Shown here: positions 24,091 through 33,971 of the stretch, piece after piece
Layout of the letters: each line of letters starts with the position of its first letter
Position numbering within the stretch: the stretch's first letter is position 1
Assembly (NCBI GenBank): GCA_028455995.1
Contig: JABELC010000001.1
Span: forward strand, 2,778,501 to 2,842,500
Direction of reading: 5' to 3'
DNA from: Scleromitrula shiraiana
Lineage: Eukaryota > Ascomycota > Leotiomycetes > Helotiales > Sclerotiniaceae
DNA length: 64,000 nucleotides
Notes under the pieces: generated by a model
Databases searched by the model: none
Told to the model about the DNA's origin: nothing
The model's input: only the letters and a program-made list of their open reading frames with translations
Made by a program: the position numbers and the translations under genes

Positions 24091-25027
24091 TTACTCACTG
24101 GGCATAGAAAGAACTCCACCGCCCTCATTAACTGCATCCAGCTCAGCGTTTCTGAAATTGTTGTTATGAATGTCAACATCTGCGTTTTCGGCTGTACGTC
24201 TTGACAAACTTCTGAGCAAACCCTGGCTATTTGCATCCACCTTTAAGCACACTTCCGAAAGCTTAATTGTATTCACGCTCATCTTGAGAAGTGGAATCAA
24301 ATTCTTGATGTCTGCCGAAGTAGAGAATGCCGCGTTGAAATGAATATCAAGGACTCCATTCGTGGCCGATTTTAAATTTGGAAAAGTGGATATAATGAAT
24401 GCTGTTAACTTTGTCAACTGCTCCGCTCTGTAAGCTTCCAAGCTCTTTGATATCGGAGTTGTAATTGCTGGGTCAAACGAGACCGTAAGCTTGATACGAC
24501 GAATGAGTTTTGTGAAGCTCTCTCTCTCCTTCAACATTGCCAATGCTTGGTCGACATTAGTCGTGGTGTCACGTTCCCACAACGGAGGACCATCTACACC
24601 TGCATATCTTGGTTTGGTTGTGTTGCCAACGACAGGGATTCTGACATTGATATGGAGGCTAGAATTGCGTCGAAGATACTCAGCAAATTCAGAAGAGATC
24701 TGCTTGTTCACTAGGAGGAGCTCGCCGGTGTACAAATCTCGCTTCCAGTCTAATCCAGGAAAATAGCGTCGGCGGCGATTGCTGTTGTTCATGCTTCGGC
24801 TAAAGGATTTTGCAGTATCCCAGCTTTTCCAGCTGGAAACTTTGGGAGTATGCTCGAGATCTAGGTCGCTAGTTACATATGCGTAGATCAGATCGCGGAT
24901 CTCCCGGGGAATGATCTTGGTAAAGTATGGTTCTAGGCTCACTGTTAGAATGTATATTGTGGGAGTAAAGAAGGTTAGAATACGTACTTGTGGGTTGCAA
25001 AATTGTGTTGGGTTGCTGAGTAGACAT
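24091..25027 (-). CDS. Unknown fungal protein, intact copy of a duplicated pair
   Basis: Two exons, 25027-24988 and 24941-24091, give 296 residues; the short intron has a CTAAC branch. The N-terminal EPYFTKIIPREIRDLIYAYV looks like the opening helices of the F-box-like/2EXR proteins common in filamentous fungi, but I would not assign it. Conserved blocks with the dead copy are LLLVNKQISSEFAEYLRRN, FTKLIRRIKLTVSFD and STSADIKNLIPLLKM. The gene ends PSE-stop. The same bases form a strong GTGAGT donor with a TCTATAG acceptor 60 bases on, and both are conserved in the dead copy, so a further 3' exon is possible. No signal peptide or membrane segment is seen. Function unknown. Confidence 0.65.
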
Positions 25028-25616
25028 GGTTGGCGCCAGTGATGTACTGAGCTCTCGATAGATACGAGACGAAATTGATAATGCAGAAGGATGAAGAAAG
25101 TTATTCGCTATTAATTGGGAGATCAATCAGTTGAAGAAGTCTTGAGAATTACTTTCAAATCTGAGTGTCGAGATTGTTATTTTTTCTTCTATGATTTTAT
25201 TAGAAAGTAGAAGACTCAAGAACTGCACAGGCTTTATAGGTAGATGTGCCGTAGATTTATTACTCTCTACGGGTGTTCATTACGGTTTAGTTAGATATAG
25301 TGAATTATTGTATGATTGAATTAATCCATAGATAACTTAACTTGGAAGTGAATGCTAATCGGCCTTCCGTAAATGTACGGTAGATGAATGCTAGAACAGA
25401 CGAAAGAGTTTTGGGCTATCAATCCATAAGATAAGCTTAGGTATCGATATTTGTTAATCCATTATATTCATATTTGTAAGTTCAAAAGTGTAAGGCACTC
25501 CCTATGCACCATATCCGATCCTGATATCATATTCCCAAATACACTAGACCCCTGAGCTCCGAGCTAAAGGCAAACGCAACGCCAATTCATTCGCAAAAAA
25601 GCACTATAAAACTAAA
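25028..25616. other. Intergenic, part of the right duplication copy
   Basis: AT-rich spacer between the unknown gene's start and the basic-protein gene's end. It shares short blocks with 23113-23600. No gene is seen. Confidence 0.45.
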
Positions 25617-26779
25617 CTATCTACAATCCCTATTCGCTGAAGAAATGTTTGAGTGAAGCGGAGGCTCGTATGCAATAAAGTCGGCTGGGCCTGAGGGTTG
25701 GAGCTTCTTTTCTCGATAACAGCGGCTGATTTCACTTCGCGCTTTTTCAGCCTCGTCCTCAGTTAAGTATTTCTTCGGTCGTCCCTTGTGTTTCTTTTGG
25801 GTAACTCGACTTTGTAATTTGGGGAGATTTGCTCAGGATTATCAACAATTCTCACGCCCTTTTTCTCAGCGGTATCTGACATATCCACACTCGCTTTCCT
25901 ACCATCACCCTCCGTAACCGCAGTTGAAGAATTCCTCTTCAAGATACCAGGTCGTCCATTCCCGTTTGGACCCGCAGCCTTATCAGCACTTCGCGGTTTC
26001 TTGTCCAAAGTCCCTCTTGTTTGAAACTCCCTCTCCATCTTCCTCACACAACTATCGTGATCCTCCAACTTCTTAATTTCCCTATTCATCACCTCCAATA
26101 AATCGATATCTAACTTCCTAAGAACATCGTATCGACTCTTTGCCCCCTCACCATCAATTGGTAAATCTTGATCTCCGCCGTCCAACCCAGACATGATAAC
26201 ATCTCCATTACTATCCCTCGAGCTTGGTCTGACCATCCCATCTCCACTCCCATCCACATCCTTACTCGCATTCAGACTTCCAGGCACATACTCAAACTCA
26301 TCCATGCCATTCTCCAAAATCTTCGTATCCTTCAACTTCTTACCTTTCTCATTCTTCGCCAAATGACAAATATAATCCAATTCCTTTTTGAGTTTATTCT
26401 GTCTTCTTTCATCCGCCCGTCCATCTTTACCCGTCAACTCAATTTTCTTGACCTCTTCTTTAGCATCCGTGATCAGCTTTTCCCGTTCAGCGTCAAAAGA
26501 TGCTGAGATTTGTTCTCGCAGCTGCGCATGGTGATGACGGAGAATGATAAGAGTATTCTTGGGATCAGTAGAGATAGAATAGTTGTAGGGGTGGAAAATT
26601 GGAATACATGTAGCGGATGCCGAAGACTAAAACGTATGTTAGTTTCCCTCTTGCTCTCCATCCTATGATATCAATTCTATAATAAGAATGAGAAACATAA
26701 GTGATATCACGTGTGAACGCGACATCCTCGTTCTTTTCATGGTGAAATATAAACTCACCTCCGTGCGCGTTTGTGCCAT
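25617..26779 (-). CDS. Unknown basic, coiled-coil-like protein; 3' end needs a frameshift or an unusual intron
   Basis: Exon 1 (26779-26759, MAQTRTE) joins exon 2 at 26626 to give a 294-residue protein in the uninterrupted frame, ending at 25763. It begins SSASATCIPIFHPYNYS, then has a charged helical segment (HHAQLREQISASFDAEREK, RRQNKLKKELDYICHLAK) and a second near LLEVMNREIKKLEDHD. After ISPNYK another frame stays open for about 70 codons with protein-like content (KKHKGRPKKYLTEDEA, YREKKLQPSGPADF) to a stop at 25617. Either one base is missing in the C run near 25830, or a 59-base intron with a weak GTCGAG donor but a good CTTAAC branch removes part of it. KGRPKK resembles an AT-hook-like basic patch, suggesting DNA binding, but that is only a motif impression. 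Confidence 0.55.
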
Positions 26780-27629
26780 TGCAAACGAACGACCTGCCCA
26801 GATGCCACCAAGATCTTTAGTTCTAGTAGCACGAAGCTAGTAATATCTTCGTTCCTAGATCGATCGTACTGATACTAAGGAAACGGATAACTAAGAAACC
26901 CACTTGACGGCCAGATTAAGTTACCACCGAGAAATTAGTGCTTTTTGCATTCAGACTTGGAATAAACTTTCTAATATTATTGTGGTTGTGACTATTGAAG
27001 TGGGGTTGATGTTGACGGAACCGCGGTTGAGGAAGCTTGCAGAAGTTTGCTCGGTACCGGCCGGTGCCTTTCCAACTTTTGGAGAACCATCAACTTTACC
27101 ATCCCGTATCTTGGGGAAATTTCTTCATTCTCTGAAAAGTAAATATGAATTATAATTTGATCCTTCATTTTGTGGTTCCATATACTCTGTACTTACATCA
27201 GCGAAGTACAATATATCATCACATCCCTCAAACTTCATCCTTGGTTGAATTCGATAACCGGGGCAATGGAACAAACAGGTCAAGTAAGGTACCAATAGTT
27301 GAATCTCATGCGCAGTGCTAGTTCTCGATCCCCGCATCGGACACGGTGTACCCTAAGTACATTTAACCAGACTAGGTAGGTACTAAGTCAAACAATTGGG
27401 ATCTTGATTTGTATTTCGTGCATTATCATAATGAGAGGAGAAGAGAAAGAGGGGGGGAGGGGTACATATAGAGGTATATATAGAGGGCGTAGATACCTCT
27501 CAAGGTATCTTAGACTACTCATATACTCACGCTTTCTGTTTTGATTTGTCAATTAATCTAACTAAATTCCTATACGATACAATACGATATCTATTATATT
27601 ATCACCATACAAATAGATAGCCAATCAAG
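26780..27629. other. Intergenic between divergent genes
   Basis: This 850-base stretch should include both promoters. TATATA-rich sequence at 27467-27481 precedes the GFA gene. Frames at 26904 and 27125 show no domain. Confidence 0.45.
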
Positions 27630-28296
27630 ATGCCTTCAGGAGGATGTTTTTGTGAGAAGGTATGCTATGATATAATATGTGATATAATTATATCTACTAT
27701 ACAAAGATAGATGTCCAACCCATCTATATATATTTCTCCATTTCGTTTCATCTCCATCTATAACATATATGTTAATCATAGATGATATAGATCCGCATAA
27801 GCTATACCGGCGAACCTGGGGCCCATCTCCTATGCCACTGTCTCGATTGTCGCAAGATCAGCGGCTCAACATATAGCAATAATATTGTCCTTCCAGAGGG
27901 ACAATTTAAGCTCGAGTCTGGTACAGCACCACCCTATCCCAACCCAATCCATCCCATTTCCACGCTGTCCCGTCCAGATCCATTACTGTTCCCAACTCTC
28001 CCATTTCCACTCAGCACCCCATCCCACTAACAACAAGCCCAGGCAAACCCAAAACCATTTCCAAGAAAGCCGATAGCGGGAAAGAAATCACTTCGAATTT
28101 CTGCGGTGATTGTGGAACAACTGTATATCGAACCGGGGAGTCTTTCCCCGGTCAAGTTATCATCAAGGCCGGAGTTTTGGATGGCGGCGAGTGGGCCAAT
28201 GAGAATGTTCCCAAGGGCGAATTGTTTGCTAAGGATAGAGTGAATTGGATCACGGCTGTTTCTGGTGCTGCTCAAATCGACGGAATGCCATCGTAG
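27630..28296 (+). CDS. GFA/CENP-V domain zinc-binding protein
   Basis: Three exons (27630-27659, 27791-27920, 28043-28296) give 137 residues, a normal length. The zinc ligands of the family are all visible: GGCFCEK at the start, CHCLDCRKISGS after the first intron and FCGDCGTTVYRTGE in the last exon. GQVIIKAGVLD completes the fold. Proteins of this family are named for glutathione-dependent formaldehyde-activating enzyme (Gfa), but most fungal members have no proven substrate. The second intron has the branch CACTAAC. The gene is tail-to-tail with the acyl-CoA-binding gene, leaving only 138 bases between stop codons. Confidence 0.9.
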
Positions 28297-28434
28297 ATGC
28301 TTTTGGCGAATTTATTAATATCATACCTGCAACATATATTCCATTGATTGGTATTGAGTTTGTCGTTCAGGATTGTTGTGACGTATAGCCCGTGCCTCGA
28401 CTTTGTTATTAATATTAATCTTCTTGCCATCGTG

Positions 28435-29524
28435 TCATCGAGAAGGTAATATCTTCCTCATATACTCCCTCCCAATCCTCAATCCCTCTCTTACCAAATC
28501 CTCCACTCTCCTGTCTTTTTTCCGCCGCATCCATATCAATATAACACACAGTAGTGCTATATCCACTAGAATATGTCTCATAGCAATCCATATAAACCAA
28601 GCGAGCCATTTTCCGGGAGATCTCCTCTTCTTGCCTTGATATTCCCTCCCAGTAGCGATTTGCTCTCTCAATGCTGCAATCTCCGCAGTCATCTTCACCA
28701 AGGCTTGTTCCACGTTCCTTCTCCACTTGGTTTTGCTGTTCTTCTGCCCATCATTGTATTCGTCTTCAGATCCTGCATTATATCCTAACCTCCTTTCCGA
28801 ATCTCTCTCGGCTTCGTCATCTTGGCTCATGGGACTTAGTACTCGCATTCGCCCATCTTTTTCCGGTAGTGGTTGTCCAAATCGTCTCGATTGAGTTGTA
28901 TAGGATGGTACGTCTCTTCCAGGTGATGATGGCGATGAAGATGCACCGTTGTTCTTGATTTGATCCCATACAAATTCTAATTCTGCGACCAGTTCCCTCG
29001 CATCCCTAGTCACCTCCATTAGCCTGCTCCTTGATCGTAGCCGCAACACCAATCAAAACTGTTAAAAAACCTCGAAACTTACGCGGTAGTACTAGCATAC
29101 TTATGCATAGTAGTAATCAAAGCCTCTATGTATCTCCTTTTCGCCTCTGTTCTGCTAACCCCCCTTTGCGCATCCCATGCATCCCACTTATCCTTCTCCC
29201 TCTTCAGCTCCTCGCCCTGTAACCCCAATTCCGGGCCATCACCATCACCATTTCCTTTCGACGAGCTCGGCCTTTCCATCACCCCATCTACATCACCCTC
29301 CATAGCTTGTTTGTACAATCCATATAGGCGCAATCGATCTCCCGGCGGCGGACGTGATGCACCAGTCTTTGGAATTTTCTTCACCGTATTAAGCGCGTGT
29401 ACAAAGACTCGGTCTGGCATGGCGATCTTGTCAGTATATCGGAAGTACAAAATGGAAGATATGTTGGTTGTGCTAGATATGCAATTTGTGTTGGCAATGT
29501 GTACTTACCCACAGAATCCGCCAT
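28435..29524 (-). CDS. Acyl-CoA-binding membrane protein (ATG37/ACBD5 type)
   Basis: Exons 29524-29509, 29413-29083 and 29005-28435 give 305 residues. The N-terminal domain is an acyl-CoA-binding domain: FVHALNTVKKIPKTGASRP, RLRLYGLYKQAMEGDVDGV, then KREKDKWDAWDAQRGVSRTE and AKRRYIEAL. It has the family's YGLYKQ and KWDAW motifs. A long disordered middle follows, then a basic coiled segment and one C-terminal membrane helix (HILVDIALLCVILIWMRR) with a short basic tail. This layout matches Atg37/ACBD5, peroxisomal tail-anchored proteins that bind long-chain acyl-CoA and support pexophagy. The exact paralog is inferred from architecture. Codon choice is G-rich towards the 3' ends of exons 2 and 3. 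Confidence 0.85.
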
Positions 29525-30266
29525 CTTATCTATTCTTTCCTCTCTTGCTCAGCTCATCTACAATATCTATGCTCCTCTATATTCAAACACCAGATTCTAT
29601 ATCACTTCTCCAAAACTTTTATCCAAAATGAAATTTTCAAACAAAGCGATTATGCAAGCAGAATTGAGGTGAGTAAAGTGGAAATGTATTTAATGAGAGA
29701 AAATGTGTATAATTAATAAATGATTATCATCATGCGCAAACCATCAGATTATTGTATCGCGTCTTTTTTTGGCCGAGGCTCAAGCTGTGCAGGGGTTGAG
29801 CGGAGAGGGGCGCTAGGGATTGATGCATGGGTAAACACCCCTTGCTCGGGAATTTTCATATGTTGCTTCAAAAAGATATTGCAGCAGAACCATTACATAT
29901 ACTGTACTACTATGATGTACCTTACATTTAGGAGATGCATGTGTTCAACTCAGTTATCAATTGACAACTTTTTCGTGAAGATTTTTATGTTAGCGATCCA
30001 CAACGTCGTTGGTAAAGTATGTGCAGGAGAGAAATGAGCCAGTAACGTGAGAACACGGATGGTCGGATATAATGGATCTGAATAGCTCATGAACTCATCC
30101 CGTTCATGGATACTTCTACAAACACATTATGCGAAAATATCATCTAAACATTTTGTTTCTAAAGTGGGGATATTATGAATATGCATTTCTTGGGGGTATC
30201 AAATAAAACTTTAACTCCATTACCACATCTCAACTCATCAGTACCATCCTACCATCCTGATAGAAA
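29525..30266. other. Intergenic, no gene seen
   Basis: Lies between the start of the acyl-CoA-binding gene and the end of the RNase III gene. Overlapping plus-strand frames at 29397-30037 look random, with mixed hydrophobic content and no splice partners. Confidence 0.45.
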
Positions 30267-31624
30267 TCAATTGCCTTCCAGATTCTCTGTAGATTCCTGT
30301 TTTTCCAAGGCTGTCCTTTCCCGCTCTAGTAGTGTGTCGAAAATTTTCTTCTTATCCAAGTACGTCGACATCATCTTCTTATTTTTCAATGCCATCTCTG
30401 CAGCCTTCGTGGCAGCTTCCTTCTTCCCATTTGCGCTTCCAAACCCAAGTTGCTTATCATTCTCACCCCATCCAGTAAGATAGACACCAACTGTGAATAC
30501 TGGTAACTTGGATTGTTTATCCTTTCTCTCTGGTGCAGCATCTTTGTATGTCAACTGAACACCTTTAGAGCCGATCAGCTTGCGCAATTGATCTTTGGCG
30601 TTCATGTCGGTTTTTGGTGGTTGCTGTTTAGAAGGATCGTATGCTCCTTTCAATCTCCATAGCGGACTGTCCATCTTGATTCCACGGTTTTCTTCGGCTT
30701 TGATCTCTTTTGATAGTGTCATAGCCCAAAGACTCTTCAACCATTCCGATACAACTGCCACTCCATTTGCTGGGTCCGACAGTGCAACAGCTGCAACATA
30801 TGACTCAAAAATATCTCCCATGACTTTGGTCATTTCGTGGGCGGCTGCCGGAGTTTTGGCCCCAGGAAGCATAGATCGTGGCAACTTAGCACGTTTGTCG
30901 AATCCGTATTGTCGAGCATAGTCTGCTAAAATCAAATTCTTCACTAGCCTCTCCCGAAGCTGAGAGCATTTTCCTGGCAATAGAGCAGGGAAGGTTTGTG
31001 AGATAAGAAGTGTGGAAGTGAGATAGAGATACGCGTCTCCCACCCATTCTAGGCGTTCATAACTTAAGTCAGTGATTTGGCCACTACCACAGCCACTGTG
31101 AGTAAATACTGCCGTCTCAAGAGTTTCATCTAGGATGGGTGGTAGTGGTGGTAACTTGGGTGGGATAGAAGATGATGCCCATGGTGTAAGTTGTAAAACC
31201 GATATCGATTTGCCTAGATTTTGGTCTTCGGATTTTTGAGATAACGGTGGTGTTGCCTGAAAGAACTGATCATGCTGCTTATGTTGTAATCCTTGGAGTT
31301 GTAGAGTATCACGAAGCTCGACGGTTTGCTTATATGCTGTCTTACCCATAGTAGCCTGAAGTCCATCGGATTCGTCTTCACTGAGAACCTCATTCAATGC
31401 ACTCATTAACCTCGAGATTTTTTCGCTCTTTGAAGCAGAGGTATTCTTGCTATAAGATTTATCATTTGAAGAATAGTTATTGATGTCTGTATGGAAATTA
31501 TGAATAGTCTATTTTCCAGGTCAGCTATTTGAATGCTCAATGATTGGCCTGTACTTACCTTTTTATACTTTCCGCCCCCATTATCCCCAAGAGGAGGAGA
31601 TTTACGTTTGCCATTCGACGACAT
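30267..31624 (-). CDS. RNT1: Ribonuclease III (Rnt1/Pac1 type)
   Basis: Two exons (31624-31559, 31508-30267) give 435 residues. The 50-base intron has a CTGAC branch. The catalytic domain is marked by the RNase III signature YERLEWVGDAYLY (about residue 170) and by KVMGDIFESYVAAVAL, which supplies the acidic metal ligands. A double-stranded RNA-binding domain lies at about residues 325-400 (DQLRKLIGSKGVQLTYKD through SANGKKEAATKAAEMAL). One RNase III plus one dsRBD with an N-terminal extension is the layout of yeast Rnt1 and fission-yeast Pac1. These nucleases cleave capped stem-loops in pre-rRNA 3' ETS, snRNA and snoRNA precursors. No PAZ or helicase is present, so it is not Dicer. It is head-to-head with mS33, with 183 bases between ATGs. 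Confidence 0.92.
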
Positions 31625-31807
31625 ATTACCGTGTCTTAAGAATTTTATCGAATTTTGGCATTTGGAGAAACATGACTTCAAAGTTTATGTGTTTGTGTTC
31701 ATGACAATGGATTATTGTCGGCCCGAGAAATTAACACGCTAAAAATATATGGATTTCGACATTTGATGATGATGGCACAACAAGGTGTGAACTCAACTAT
31801 CGCAAAT
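31625..31807. promoter_or_regulatory. Compact bidirectional promoter of RNase III and mS33
   Basis: Only 183 bases separate the two ATGs on opposite strands, so both leaders and promoters must share this segment. No classical TATA or CCAAT box is obvious. Confidence 0.55.
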
Positions 31808-32289
31808 ATGTCGGTTTCAAGGGTGAGGCTACTTGATTTAATGAAGGTGAGAGGTTACATTTTCGTATGATAGACCTGAAAGCTGATTTCGTTTAGGTCC
31901 AATGCAAGATCTTCTCGAATGTGTTCAACCCCGACGGACTTCGAACAGGAAATAAGATACTGCGACAAAGATTGAGGGGTCCCGCATTGGAAGCATACTA
32001 TCCTCGAAAGATGGCCACGATTAAGGATCTACAGAAGGCATACAATAAACATGGTGTCCAAACATACGATGATTACGAAGAAGATAGATTTGAGCATCTT
32101 ACTATGTACGACTATTTCATACATTTGTGTATGCAGATAGCTAATGATTATACAGTATAAAAGCCAGAGGGAAAGGAGCACCAAAGAAGAAGAGGACTGC
32201 AGCAGGTAGGTAACATCTTTGAAATTATGTTGTTGGATACTGACAAAAGCTATGCAGATTCGAAAAAAAACAAGGGAAAGAAGAACTAA
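31808..32289 (+). CDS. RSM27: Mitochondrial small-subunit ribosomal protein mS33 (Rsm27)
   Basis: Four exons (31808-31846, 31897-32105, 32156-32205, 32258-32289) give 109 residues, matching the family. MSVSRVRLLDLMKVQCKIF is followed by NPDGLRTGNKILRQRLRGP and AYYPRKMATIKDLQKAY, the hallmark of the S27/S33 mitochondrial family. The last two tiny exons add a very basic tail (RGKGAPKKKRTAADSKKNK). It is a structural protein of the mitoribosome small-subunit head. The introns are 50-52 bases with GCTAAT and CTGAC branches, close to the minimum seen in this window. Confidence 0.93.
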
Positions 32290-33000
32290 ATCGGCGCGAG
32301 GATTGTACAAAAATCAGATTATGTACAGCATTTCATACAGTTGTAGCATTATTGGCGTTTGGGATGAAGTTATGGGCGTTCTGTGGATGCTTATCAAAGA
32401 CTGCCATACTTAATGCAGAAGCTGGTTTGCATGAGGAAGGTCATACTGAAGATCATACGACGGAAATTGTGTTGTCGGAAGGCACTCACAAGACTCCAAT
32501 GCTGCCAGTCATGCAGCCTTGCTCTCTAGGTGAAGAAAGTAATCTCCTCTACCTAGAGTCTCAAGCATCTGGTCTCCTCTGTACCGTAAGAGTAGATTCT
32601 ATATATTCTACAATCTATGGTAGTTATGATGGCCTTCAATCTCCACGGATATCCCTCCTGTAAAGCAGTTTTTCTTTCAACTAGATTTGGAACATATGAG
32701 ATTAAGCGTCTTTCCATTTTCAAAGCACCCGAAATGTATTTCAGGTAGCCGAGATCTCTTTGAGGAGCAGGTATGACGTGGAATATCCATCGCACCTTCT
32801 CTCACATGTGCTGTATAGACTCCGGCGATATTGTTCCTTTGATCTGCAATGGAAGAGCATTGAAGATCTAGCTTTGAATAATGTGATTTAACTGCATTGA
32901 GAGTTCCAACAGCTAGACACACAAAAGCTTCAGTGCTCTGGCAGTTTTGGGATATCTAAAACCATTTTTCGTGACCAGTACATTAGTGGTTGTACTTTCT

Positions 33001-33054
33001 ATCAATCTCTCCAAGCAAAAGAACTCTATCAATCTTTCCAACCAAAAGAACTCT
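33001..33054. repeat. 27-base tandem duplication
   Basis: Two adjacent copies beginning ATCAATCT and ending AAAAGAACTCT differ at two positions. Confidence 0.85.
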
Positions 33055-33749
33055 ATCATGCTTCCAATCGTTCATTGAAACACAATTGAAAGTATAGAAG
33101 TTACTTACATAGGTACTGTCTGGTGCTCTTGCTTTATTCGTATCTCGGGCCAAACGCGGGATCGGGGGCTGCTCTAAAATCTCCAATCTTTAATGTCGGA
33201 AGTAACTGATGTGATGAAAGCACCTGCACCTGCACCTGCACCTATACCTGCATAGTACTTTTACTTTTAGTACTATGTAGGTTGTACCGGTATTGTAGAT
33301 TAGGTGAATAAAGGAAGAGCTAACTTCTCTATTTTATTCCTTATTTCAAAGTTCTTTCCAAAAGTTATGAACATTCAATCTGACTACTAAATAATACTTA
33401 TTAAAATATATCTCTCATATTCATCATTATCATCCTCATTCTCTCTTAAATTCATATTCACTTTACTGTTACCTTCAATTCAAATAAATCATCATCATAC
33501 TTCATTTAAATTAGGAATTCAACTTTGACAAGTGACTTCAGAATTCGATTCACCAGAAACGCACACAAGTATAATTTCCAATTTATATCCTCTTTCTTAC
33601 CTCTTTCACGCACCCTTCACTCCTTCTTTCTTTCTTCCTTTCTACACCATATAATATAAAGTATACAAAGATAACTTCGAATTTTGCCAGCTATTTGAGG
33701 AGAGAGCAGCTTGAACGTATCTATCGTTACTCGTTGCTTCTCAATTTAC

Positions 33750-33755
33750 ATGTAA
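33750..33755 (+). promoter_or_regulatory. Minimal upstream start-stop (ATG TAA) in the presumed PUF leader
   Basis: ATG is followed at once by TAA about 220 bases before the PUF ATG. If inside the mRNA, such an element can stall scanning ribosomes. The transcription start is not known, so this is conditional. Confidence 0.3.
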
Positions 33756-33971
33756 TTACTCTGAGCTACGACTCTTATATTTGTTCCTGATCTTTTTCAA
33801 CTTTCTTTTCTTCTTATCTACTTCTCACCTCATCTACGAGTGAGGCATTTCATACCATTTCCGATCCATTCAGTTTGATCTGCTCTATACCATCACCTTC
33901 TTTCTTTTTGATCACATACATTCCTTTCATTCCGTCTTTCAACCCATCTTTCAAAAGATCTCCTGAGCAAC

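Larger units (their letters stand above)
32290..33971. other. Long upstream region of the PUF gene with small tandem repeats
   Basis: No gene is seen. Plus and minus frames up to 103 codons (for example 32352-32663) lack domains and splice partners. A 27-base unit is duplicated at 33001-33054 and a GCACCT hexamer is repeated near 33222-33245. From about 33400 the strand becomes pyrimidine-rich, as in long fungal 5' leaders, and this likely is the PUF mRNA leader. A start-stop element lies at 33750. Confidence 0.5.

Noticed and set aside
33218..33250. GCACCT repeat as a possible CRISPR or regulatory array
   Set aside because: A simple hexamer microsatellite in a eukaryote. There are no spacers, and no CRISPR array is present anywhere in the window.
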